This document shows, piece after piece, positions 1-5,638 of a DNA stretch of 48,648 nucleotides; within the stretch, counting starts at the first letter, position 1, and each line of letters begins with the position of its first letter. Where the stretch lies: NCBI GenBank assembly GCA_030524675.1, contig JAUNGE010000026.1, positions 1 through 48,648 of the forward strand. The letters are read 5' to 3'. The position numbers and the translations under genes were made by a program. A model generated the notes under the pieces. The model was not told the origin of the DNA and searched no databases. It saw nothing but the letters and a program-made list of their open reading frames with translations. Source of the DNA: a bacterium (GTDB lineage Bacteria > Bacillota > Clostridia > Lachnospirales > Lachnospiraceae).

Positions 1-16
1 GGTGGTGTGAGAGGTC

Positions 17-38
17 GGGAAATTTATTTAAATTTCCC
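17..38. repeat. Perfect 9-bp hairpin near left end of the mobile element
   Basis: GGGAAATTT (17-25) and AAATTTCCC (30-38) are exact inverted repeats around a 4-nt loop. The hairpin sits outside the 3' end of the integrase gene. It could be a terminator-like structure for sequence to the left or part of the attachment region; there is no T-tract directly after it on the plus strand. Role unknown. Confidence 0.5.
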
Positions 39-64
39 TCCTACTCGATTGTATCTGGCTCTGA

Positions 65-128
65 GTCGACCAATGTCGACTAACAAACGTTGTCGAGCAT
101 TTCAAGAGTCTTATCTTTAGTCGACTTA
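65..128. repeat. GTCGAC-type short repeats at left end (possible integrase arm sites)
   Basis: Three related 9-mers occur: GTCGACCAA at 65-73, GTCGACTAA at 75-83 and GTCGACTTA at 120-128. Two exact GTCGACTAA copies lie at the far end of the element (5107-5115 and 5119-5127). Paired short direct repeats at both ends of an element are typical of arm-type binding sites of tyrosine recombinases. The assignment is inferred from position and repetition only. Confidence 0.4.
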
Positions 129-1258
129 CGTTTATAATAGAATTTCAATGTTGTTTGAATATCTGAATGTCTCATCTGTGATTGAACTGTTTTCAGATCA
201 ACAGATGCATCAATCAAATTTGTTGCATATGTTTTTCTGAAACTGTGAAGCCCTCGTTCACTAAGGTGTAAATCTTTCAAAACGTGTCTATGAAGATGAT
301 TGTTAAAATGATAAGACAAGTATCCATTAAAAATGCAATCATCATTTGTTTTTGAATTTGACAACAATAGAATCTCTTTGTAGGTCTGAATCGCTTTTTG
401 TGAAAGATAAACAGGTTCTAGTCTTGTCTCTGTCTTTGCAGAATACTCCTCACTAACTCCTCTTGTGGTTAATCCATCGACTTTACACTTTGTTTCAATA
501 CGTTTGACAGTCAATTCTCTTTTGCTGATATTAACATCCGATTTATGAAGCTGTGTAAGCTCTGAAATAGCCAGCCCAGTTTGTAACATGAAAATCATCC
601 CTAATACACGAATATCTTTATGTGTTTTGCTGTATTCCAGTAGTTTAGCCTGTTCTTCATCTGTCCAAACAACTTCAGCCGACTCTCGTTTATTTGATTT
701 GCTAAATTGTTTTGGCTTCAGATTCATTAGTTTCTTGATGTTGCTGACATTTATATCAGTCATTTCTGAATAAAAGTAGACTACATTTAACAATCCAACA
801 AGATTATCGAAATTCTTTTTACTGATTCCACTAATGATTTGATTTTCAAGAAATGCCCGTATCTTTTTTGATGTAATTTCAGACACTGGCGTTTTATCCA
901 ACGTACTATTTTTTACATATCTGTCATAATCATTCAAATATCTATCATAGGTGGATTGCTTGATGGATTTTAGCTTTAACTTGCGGTCAAGCTGCTCAAT
1001 CATAACTGTGTGAAATGAGGTATCAAGATTCTTGTAATACTCCACAATTTTTTTGTTTAGCCCATCTATAGTTTTGCTTGTTTTGTTCTTTCCACCGAGC
1101 TTAGTACAATAAAGTTTTTTTCCCTCATCGAACCATATGGAACTTTTATGCATATCTAAGTATTTGTCATTCATAGCTTTAATGATAGCATTTCTCACAT
1201 CATTATTTGACTCTATTAAATTGTCAATGTCCAGATACACCATTGACTTATCTAACAT
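80..1258 (-). CDS. Tyrosine recombinase / integrase of the mobile element
   Basis: A 392-aa site-specific recombinase with the usual plan: an N-terminal DNA-binding region, a core-binding SAM-like region (about 85-180) and a C-terminal catalytic domain (about 195-385). HSFR supplies the HxxR pair (H338, R341), MRHSDIQTTLKFYY supplies the second His (H364) and the nucleophile Tyr (Y374 or Y375), and K275 lies in the beta-hairpin position. The first catalytic Arg, normally in TGLRxxEL, is Ala here (TGLAISEL, A230), so full activity is doubtful. Start chosen at the ATG preceded by TAGGAG about 10 nt upstream. The gene points toward the left end of the element and its product would join the element to the chromosome, probably at a tRNA gene. 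No excisionase gene is recognised beside it. Confidence 0.9.
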   Translation of the reverse strand: MLDKSMVYLDIDNLIESNNDVRNAIIKAMNDKYLDMHKSSIWFDEGKKLYCTKLGGKNKTSKTIDGLNKKIVEYYKNLDTSFHTVMIEQLDRKLKLKSIKQSTYDRYLNDYDRYVKNSTLDKTPVSEITSKKIRAFLENQIISGISKKNFDNLVGLLNVVYFYSEMTDINVSNIKKLMNLKPKQFSKSNKRESAEVVWTDEEQAKLLEYSKTHKDIRVLGMIFMLQTGLAISELTQLHKSDVNISKRELTVKRIETKCKVDGLTTRGVSEEYSAKTETRLEPVYLSQKAIQTYKEILLLSNSKTNDDCIFNGYLSYHFNNHLHRHVLKDLHLSERGLHSFRKTYATNLIDASVDLKTVQSQMRHSDIQTTLKFYYKRKSTKDKTLEMLDNVC

Positions 1259-1282
1259 TTATCTAAACTCCTACCCACAATG

Positions 1283-1303
1283 TCAGTCCATAACAGACTG
1301 CAT
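1283..1303 (-). other. Six-codon micro-ORF (MQSVMD) with strong RBS before the integrase
   Basis: On the reverse strand AGGAGG is followed 7 nt later by an ATG that opens only six codons before a TGA, about 25 nt before the integrase start. It may be a leader peptide controlling integrase translation, or what remains of a small excisionase gene. The strong ribosome site is seen; the function is a guess. Confidence 0.3.
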
Positions 1304-1509
1304 GATGTTTCCTCCTAAGTGGGCTGTTATTTAAGTCAACTACAGTATAACACAAAACCAGCCTCATGTGTAGTCTTGACTTAGAGCCGGAGTTGCTGTA
1401 TTTTTCGTTGATTACCATTGTACAGTCGCAGGATGTGAAAGCGTCGGGCGCGGAACCGGAAGGAGCATCGCCGTGGTGCCTCCGGTTCTCGTGTATATGG
1501 ACTAGTGGA

Positions 1510-1554
1510 AGAATAGAAACAAAATTCCCCTACAGGGAATTTTGTTTCTATTCT
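1510..1554. repeat. Perfect 20-bp inverted repeat with 5-nt loop
   Basis: The 20-nt arm at 1510-1529 is the exact reverse complement of 1535-1554, with loop CTACA. The arm core is AAACAAAATTCCC. There is no downstream T-tract on the plus strand, so a simple terminator is unlikely. Its place between integrase and oriT suggests a single-strand origin or other folded DNA site used during conjugal or rolling-circle replication. That role is inferred. Confidence 0.75.
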
Positions 1555-1678
1555 GGAACGGGTGGGAAGTGATGGAAGTCCAGAGGGCAAAGCCCTTTGG
1601 TGCCCTCCGCATAGGAGCGCCCTTCCGGCGTGAGGAACACCGGAGCGAAGCGGAGCCCGTAGGGACAAACCTGTTAAG

Positions 1679-1694
1679 GTATTGGGTGCAATAC
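1679..1694 (+). other. Candidate oriT of MobV type
   Basis: GTATTG (1679-1684) and CAATAC (1689-1694) are inverted arms around GGTG. MobV oriTs have short inverted arms around a TGTG-like nick region just upstream of the mob gene, and this site lies about 85 nt before the relaxase start. Arm layout and position match; the exact sequence differs from the pMV158 oriT. Confidence 0.4.
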
Positions 1695-1777
1695 TATGAC
1701 TAGCGGATTCTCAGTTATCAGGAAAAAAGAAAATACATAATACTTCTGTAATAATACTTTACGGAGGTAATTATACT

Positions 1778-2632
1778 ATGGCTAGCATAGACTTTAAGAA
1801 ACTTAAAACGGCTGGAGATGTTAAGGCTATGTTGCGACATTCGGATATGGAAGAGAGATTGAAACACGAGCATAGCAATGAAGATATAAACAAAGAACTT
1901 ACAGAAAATAATGTGAACTATACGAAACTGACTTATAAGCAGAGTTGTGAAAGATATGATAAACGAATCAAGTTCCTGGATGAACAACCAGGAGCAAATT
2001 TAAGAAAAGACCGTGTTACTGCTTTTGGTTTAAATGTGCCAGCTTGTGAGGGAATGACACAAGAGGAATCAAAACGATTTTTTAATGATGTATGCAAAGA
2101 GTTCCAACAAGAGTTTGGAGCAAAGAACATCATTTCAGCAGTGGCACACTTTGATGAAGTCCATTCATATGTAGATCGCGGAGAATTAAAAGAGAGCCGC
2201 CCTCATTTACATTTTTATGTGATTCCAGAGATTGACGGGAAACTCAACGGTAAGAAGTTCTCAGCAAAAAAGCGTATGATTGAACTGAACCAAAAGATTG
2301 ACACTCTTGCACGAGAGAAGTACAACAAGAAGTTCTTGACACACGAGGCACCTCGTAAGCGTTCAGTTGAGGAACTAAAGAGACTTACTGAGGATGAACT
2401 TAAAGAGAAAGAGGACATCATTGAAGCTGCCTCAGCAGTGTTTAAAGAGAATGAGCATTTGAAGAAGTCTCTTGAATCTGTGTATAAATACAGTCAAAAA
2501 CATAAAGAGGAAAAACTTTCAGACTTTTGTCAAAGAGTGCTTGATTTTGATAAACAACAGTATGAGAAACCAAAGAGCAAACCAGTGCCTGTTAAAACAA
2601 GTATACAAAATGATTATGAATTAGAGTTATAA
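1778..2632 (+). CDS. MobV/Pre-family relaxase (short form)
   Basis: A 284-aa mobilisation protein that would nick oriT and lead single-stranded transfer with help from another conjugative element. The MobV signature is visible: HSNEDINKELT (32-42), matching the conserved H-N-x-D-I region, and HFDEVH (124-129) followed by PHLHF (142-146), the metal-binding HxDE...PHxH motif. The C-terminus (about 180-284) is charged and probably coiled coil. Typical MobV proteins exceed 400 residues, so this is a compact version with the catalytic part kept. GGAGG precedes the ATG by about 9 nt. The gene follows the candidate oriT, as in MobV plasmids. Confidence 0.85.
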   Translation: MASIDFKKLKTAGDVKAMLRHSDMEERLKHEHSNEDINKELTENNVNYTKLTYKQSCERYDKRIKFLDEQPGANLRKDRVTAFGLNVPACEGMTQEESKRFFNDVCKEFQQEFGAKNIISAVAHFDEVHSYVDRGELKESRPHLHFYVIPEIDGKLNGKKFSAKKRMIELNQKIDTLAREKYNKKFLTHEAPRKRSVEELKRLTEDELKEKEDIIEAASAVFKENEHLKKSLESVYKYSQKHKEEKLSDFCQRVLDFDKQQYEKPKSKPVPVKTSIQNDYELEL

Positions 2633-2648
2633 TGAAATTAGCCCTAAA

Positions 2649-2719
2649 AACATACGTTCTATACGTATGTTGAACAGAAGAAAAACGGTTTTAAGCATAA
2701 AAAACATACGTTCTATACG
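2649..2719. repeat. Two copies of an ACATACGTTCTATACGT repeat
   Basis: The first copy (about 2647-2671) forms a perfect inverted repeat, AACATACG and CGTATGTT. The second (about 2702-2719) shares AAACATACGTTCTATACGT but its right arm is degenerate (GAGTT). They lie between the convergent relaxase and small membrane protein genes. They could be protein-binding sites or weak terminators; no T-tract is present. Confidence 0.6.
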
Positions 2720-2743
2720 TGAGTTGAAATCAAAAGAAATGGC

Positions 2744-3055
2744 TTATTCAGAGAAATCAAACTCATAGATTCTGTAAGGTTCATCCCTGTTTTTCTTATA
2801 GTAAAGTTCAAAAGTGAGATAGGTGAGCTTCCCATTCATTAAGATGTATTCGGCTAATATTCTGTCAATCAAAGTATCATCATCATAGTTTCGGTTCACA
2901 ACGACATAGCAAGTACTTGTTCTGATGTCTCCACCCTGATACACCCGACCACCTGCAAAAACGAACTCGTGTTCGTTTTTCTTATATAAGTTCTGAGTCA
3001 ACAACATACATAAGGCAGTAAGCACTATAAAGATATAAAAACTTTTTCTTTTCAT
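2744..3055 (-). CDS. Small membrane-anchored or secreted protein of unknown function
   Basis: A 103-aa protein starting MKRKSFYIFIVLTALCMLL, a signal peptide or single N-terminal membrane anchor, followed by about 80 polar residues rich in Tyr, Asp and Lys outside the membrane. An upstream in-frame ATG exists but this start has GGAG 8 nt before it. A promoter TTGCCA (3115-3120) with TATGAT (3092-3097) and a 17-nt spacer reads into it, back to back with the Cro-like gene. No family recognised. A role in the mobile element, such as surface exclusion, is only a guess. Confidence 0.6.
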   Translation of the reverse strand: MKRKSFYIFIVLTALCMLLTQNLYKKNEHEFVFAGGRVYQGGDIRTSTCYVVVNRNYDDDTLIDRILAEYILMNGKLTYLTFELYYKKNRDEPYRIYEFDFSE

Positions 3056-3091
3056 AATATCTCCATACAGTATATTTATGTACACTCTATA

Positions 3092-3120
3092 ATCATACAT
3101 CTTATTTTTGTAGATGGCAA
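3092..3120 (-). promoter_or_regulatory. Sigma-A promoter for the small membrane protein
   Basis: On the reverse strand TTGCCA (-35, 3115-3120) is followed after 17 nt by TATGAT (-10, 3092-3097). It lies in the divergent region shared with the Cro-like regulator, whose own -10 TATAAT is at 3125-3130, so the two promoters nearly overlap and could be controlled together. Confidence 0.6.
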
Positions 3121-3154
3121 TAATTATAATGGGCATATATAAAGAGGTGTATGG

Positions 3155-3361
3155 ATGGGTCATATTGAAATCAAGTTGGAAGAACTGTTAAAAGTCAGAG
3201 GGATAAGCAAAAACAAGATTTGCAAGCATTGTGATATGCAGAGAACCCAACTCAACAAATACTGTACTAATCAGATGGAGAGGGTTGGCTTAGCGATATT
3301 GGCAAGATTGTGTGAATACATTGATTGCAGTGTGTCGGATATATTGGAATACAAAGAGTAA
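3155..3361 (+). CDS. Small Cro/XRE-family DNA-binding protein
   Basis: A 68-aa single-domain helix-turn-helix protein of the YozG/Cro-like group: IKLEELLKVRGISKNKIC (helices 1-2) then MQRTQLNKYC (recognition helix) and a C-terminal CSVSDILEYKE typical of this family. AGAGGTG precedes the ATG. It is divergent from the small membrane protein gene and upstream of the putative replication region. It likely represses its own or the divergent promoter, which is inferred from layout. Confidence 0.85.
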   Translation: MGHIEIKLEELLKVRGISKNKICKHCDMQRTQLNKYCTNQMERVGLAILARLCEYIDCSVSDILEYKE

Positions 3362-3387
3362 GAAGTCAAAAAATGACTTCTTTTTTT
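3362..3387 (+). terminator. Rho-independent terminator after the Cro-like gene
   Basis: GAAGTCA (3362-3368) pairs with TGACTTC (3374-3380) around a 5-nt loop and is followed by seven T residues. It begins immediately after the stop codon. Confidence 0.85.
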
Positions 3388-3398
3388 GTCCCTATAAA

Positions 3399-3549
3399 TG
3401 TACCTAACATTTAATGAATTGCTTTTTCAAAAAGTTTTTGCAATTTGAGAGGTACATAGGTACAAATATTAAAAAAGTCTTATTTTAAGCCATTTCTTAC
3501 TACCTATGGGAACCGAACTTGACTGGTTCCCATAGGTACAATAGGTACA
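3399..3549 (+). other. Putative replication origin: five AGGTACA iterons and a 14-bp hairpin
   Basis: AGGTACA occurs at 3450-3456, 3458-3464, 3534-3540 and 3543-3549, and inverted (TGTACCT) at 3399-3405. Between them TACCTATGGGAACC (3501-3514) is perfectly complementary to GGTTCCCATAGGTA (3525-3538) with a 10-nt loop. Direct repeats beside a hairpin just upstream of a small repressor and a Rep gene match the double-strand origin layout of rolling-circle plasmids. TTACTACC just before the hairpin resembles the TACTACG nick region of pMV158-type origins. The nick site itself is not established. Confidence 0.55.
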
Positions 3550-3623
3550 ATTTGAATCAAAATGCCTCAATTTTTGGCTTTTTTTGAAAGTAATCTTACA
3601 TAATAACTATGGAGGATGAAATA

Positions 3624-3785
3624 ATGAAAAAATACAATTACAATCAATATACATTGAGGCTGAATGATTCTTTAAATGATTTTATTAAAAGAGAGGCTAA
3701 GGTTCGTGGACTTAGTGAAACAAATTATTTACGCTTACTCATAGCGAAGCAAATGGAGCAAGTCAATGAAAAAGCAACTGTATGA
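3624..3785 (+). CDS. 53-aa ribbon-helix-helix (CopG-like) protein
   Basis: A small protein beginning MKKYNYNQYTLRLNDSLNDF. Residues about 7-13 (NQYTLRL) form the DNA-contacting strand of ribbon-helix-helix proteins, followed by two helices (LNDFIKREAKVRGLS, then ETNYLRLLIAKQME). GGAGG lies 8 nt before the ATG. The last 20 nt overlap the start of the Rep gene, so the two are probably translationally coupled. In pMV158-type plasmids an RHH protein (CopG) in this position represses the cop-rep promoter and sets copy number; the same job is inferred here. Confidence 0.75.
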   Translation: MKKYNYNQYTLRLNDSLNDFIKREAKVRGLSETNYLRLLIAKQMEQVNEKATV

Positions 3786-5067
3786 AGTCCAAACGCAAGT
3801 CGAATATTTAAGTAAAGAACAATTACTTAAAGCATTGGCAGAGCATACAGCAGATATTGAATTATTCGCCTATATTTTGCACAACAAAGACAAAAACGAA
3901 GATGATACACCTAAAGAACCACACTGGCATATTATGTTAAAACTTAATGAGAGCCGGAGACATACAGATGTAGCCTCGTGGTTTGGATTGCCAGACCGAC
4001 AGATTCAACAAAGCAGGACAGGCAAATATGATGATATGCTTCTCTACTTAATCCACGAGAATGCACCAGAGAAGTACCAATATCCAGTAAAAGAAGTATC
4101 AAGCAATTTTGACTATGCTGAGAAACTTGAAAAAATCAGAACCAACAAGGTAAAACGTGATAAAGAGGCTAGGAAAGCCGAGTTAATAGAACTAGCCGCA
4201 AATGGAACAATGAGACGATATAATTATTCGCAATTTGTGAGCGCTAGGGAGTGGGATATATATAAGCGTTCAATTCAAAATGCGTGGGAGTATCGTGAAA
4301 ATGCCATCCGTAGCACAAAAAGACAGATGGAGGTCATTTATATATGCGGGACTGGAAGATGTGGGAAGTCAACACTTGCGGCTCAAATTATAGAGCGCAA
4401 AGGTTACTCATATGAAAACAGTGGAAGCAGTAAAGACCGTATGGCTCCGTACAATGGGCAGGATGCTTACATCTTGGACGATATACGAGGCAATTCATTT
4501 GAATTTGATGATTTGATGGGAATATTGGACAATTATGTTAATAGGGACGTTCCGGCTCGGTATCGTGATAAATCACTTTCGGAGTGTAAGTTGATGATTA
4601 TAACCACGACCCAGACTATAAAAGAGTTTTTCAAAGAACTGTCAATGGGCAGACCATCAGAACCGGCACAACAATTATATGGACGCTGTGGAACTTTGAT
4701 TGAGATGGACAGGGACTACATAAAAATTATGGAGTATGACAATGAGATGCAGATGTACTCTGAACCGTTGGTAGCAAGAAACACTGTTCTTAGCAATATA
4801 GAAATTGAGAAACCCAGACCAGAGCCAGAACGAAAAAAACGGGCAGCCTCCCTACTAGGAATAGAGGAGACAACCCTACTTACTGGATTCAGAGGCATAG
4901 TTGGAGAGCCAATTTCATTTAAAGCCGTGTATCCAACGATTCCGGCAGAGGTAGCCGAAAAAATAAAACACAATCCAGAGGCTATTAAAGCATATCTGAC
5001 CGAACACCCAGAACATCAAGCGTATTTGAATGAACATCCAGAATACCGTAAGTACTCTTTCATATAG
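3766..5067 (+). CDS. rep: Rolling-circle replication initiator: HUH endonuclease fused to SF3 helicase
   Basis: A 433-aa Rep. The N-terminal nickase has motif I FAYILHNKD (34-42), the metal-binding HWH (53-55) and LLYLIHE (92-98) with the likely catalytic Tyr94 (Y88 is an alternative). The C-terminal superfamily 3 helicase has Walker A GTGRCGKST (195-203), Walker B AYILDDI (234-240), motif C KLMIITTTQ (275-283) and a possible arginine finger in QLYGRC. This two-domain plan is that of Reps of CRESS-DNA viruses and related bacterial plasmids; pMV158 RepB lacks the helicase. Residues 402-433 hold a threefold 10-residue repeat (HNPEAIKAYL, TEHPEHQAYL, NEHPEYRKYS). It should nick the origin upstream and unwind the element after excision. 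Tightly coupled to the RHH gene. Confidence 0.88.
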   Translation: MKKQLYEVQTQVEYLSKEQLLKALAEHTADIELFAYILHNKDKNEDDTPKEPHWHIMLKLNESRRHTDVASWFGLPDRQIQQSRTGKYDDMLLYLIHENAPEKYQYPVKEVSSNFDYAEKLEKIRTNKVKRDKEARKAELIELAANGTMRRYNYSQFVSAREWDIYKRSIQNAWEYRENAIRSTKRQMEVIYICGTGRCGKSTLAAQIIERKGYSYENSGSSKDRMAPYNGQDAYILDDIRGNSFEFDDLMGILDNYVNRDVPARYRDKSLSECKLMIITTTQTIKEFFKELSMGRPSEPAQQLYGRCGTLIEMDRDYIKIMEYDNEMQMYSEPLVARNTVLSNIEIEKPRPEPERKKRAASLLGIEETTLLTGFRGIVGEPISFKAVYPTIPAEVAEKIKHNPEAIKAYLTEHPEHQAYLNEHPEYRKYSFI

Positions 5068-5106
5068 TATGCAAGAGATTTTGTAAAATTACAATTATTT
5101 TCTAAG

Positions 5107-5127
5107 GTCGACTAAAGAGTCGACTAA
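5107..5127. repeat. Two GTCGACTAA repeats at right end of the mobile element
   Basis: GTCGACTAA at 5107-5115 and 5119-5127 copies the 9-mer at 75-83 near the integrase. They follow the Rep stop codon by about 40 nt and mark the right end of the element. Probably integrase binding sites. Confidence 0.45.
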
Positions 5128-5183
5128 TGATGTGGGAAACGTCTAAACCTCCTATTTCCAATGTTTTTTTGAGATGAAGAAAA

Positions 5184-5206
5184 TTCGATTCCCGTCATCT
5201 GCTTCA
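5184..5206 (+). tRNA. Fragment resembling a tRNA 3' end (likely attR remnant)
   Basis: TTCGATTCCCGTCATCTGC (5184-5202) followed by TTCA looks like the T-loop, T-stem 3' strand, acceptor 3' strand and tail of a tRNA, closest to Gly or Thr types. The 5' T-stem partner is absent (GAAAA where ACGGG is needed) and the tail reads TCA rather than CCA, so it is not a functional tRNA. Tyrosine recombinases often use tRNA 3' ends and leave such a duplicate at the distal end. The intact gene is expected left of the window. Isotype uncertain. Confidence 0.45.
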
Positions 5207-5211
5207 AAAAA

Positions 5212-5250
5212 GTCAGGAACAGCATAGATATGCAGTTCCTGACTTTTTTT
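5212..5250 (+). terminator. Rho-independent terminator behind the tRNA-like fragment
   Basis: GTCAGGAAC (5212-5220) pairs with GTTCCTGAC (5235-5243), with inner GCAT/ATGC pairs, followed by seven T residues. It probably ended the original tRNA transcript and now lies after the Rep gene. Confidence 0.85.
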
Positions 5251-5282
5251 CTTGCATTTCTTGCATTTCCATGGGTGCTTTG

Positions 5283-5421
5283 ATATGATGATATCAGGGT
5301 CAAATAGACATAAAATCCGATGCAAGCTTGCTTGCAGGAGGATTTTTGTCCAGTTGACCCGCCAAAACACCGAAAAGTAGCCATTTTTCGTAGAAAAATG
5401 AGCGGATTTGAGGTGTTTTAG
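5283..5421 (+). repeat. 139-nt dispersed repeat, copy 1
   Basis: It matches the reverse complement of 7863-8001 over its whole length; by eye only three bases differ. It folds into two long hairpins: GGGTCAA (5297-5303) with TTGACCC (5354-5360), enclosing AAATCC/GGATTT and GCAAGC/GCTTGC pairs, and AAAACACC (5364-5371) with GGTGTTTT (5412-5419), enclosing CATTTTTC/GAAAAATG. The near identity and strong folding suggest a mobile or RNA-level repeat family. Identity is visible, function unknown. Confidence 0.9.
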
Positions 5422-5461
5422 AATTGCGTGAGTGCGCAGCACGGAGCAATTCGTGATATCA

Positions 5462-5486
5462 GAGGTCAAATTTTATATTTGACCTC
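5462..5486. repeat. 10-bp hairpin beside repeat copy 1
   Basis: GAGGTCAAAT and ATTTGACCTC are exact inverted repeats with a 5-nt loop. The preceding TGATATCAGAGGTCAAAT mirrors the start of the 139-nt repeat (TGATATCAGGGTCAAAT), and CATCATATGAT just after it mirrors the ATATGATG at the repeat start. Confidence 0.75.
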
Positions 5487-5638
5487 AACATCATATGATA
5501 AGAAATGTTCGCAGAACATGTTCTGTATGGAGAAACGGACAGGAGCCGGACAGGAACAAAAAAAGCGGACGGAAGAAATGCAGCAGAAGAGTAGAAGAGG
5601 AAAAGTAAAAGAAAATAAAAGCGAAAGGATCAAAAATC

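Larger units (their letters stand above)
1259..1777. other. 519-nt intergenic region between integrase and relaxase, rich in hairpins
   Basis: No convincing gene is seen here apart from the micro-ORF. The segment from about 1440 to 1660 is more GC-rich than the flanking genes and holds several inverted repeats: GAACCGGA with TCCGGTTC (about 1452-1498), the 20-bp hairpin at 1510-1554, and a CCGG..CCGG stem near 1625-1643. It ends with a candidate oriT and the relaxase ribosome site (ACGGAGG, about 1760). It probably works as the DNA-processing region of the element. Confidence 0.55.
5251..5638. other. 388-nt intergenic region with dispersed repeat and hairpins, no gene
   Basis: Contains the 139-nt repeat copy (5283-5421), hairpins at 5421-5452 (GAATTGC/GCAATTC) and 5462-5486 (GAGGTCAAAT/ATTTGACCTC), and an A/G-rich stretch leading to the arabinofuranosidase start. 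No reading frame with a credible start or family was seen. Confidence 0.7.

Noticed and set aside
1-60. Possible tRNA or attL in the first 60 bases
   Set aside because: A TCGATT word is shared with the right-end tRNA fragment, but the flanks do not form a T-arm or acceptor stem, so an att site cannot be placed here.
1366-1668. Overlapping short open frames on both strands in the oriT region
   Set aside because: They cross long hairpins, have no suitable ribosome sites and no recognisable protein features.
80-5067. Prophage
   Set aside because: No capsid, portal, terminase or lysis genes; the gene set is that of a plasmid-like mobilisable element.
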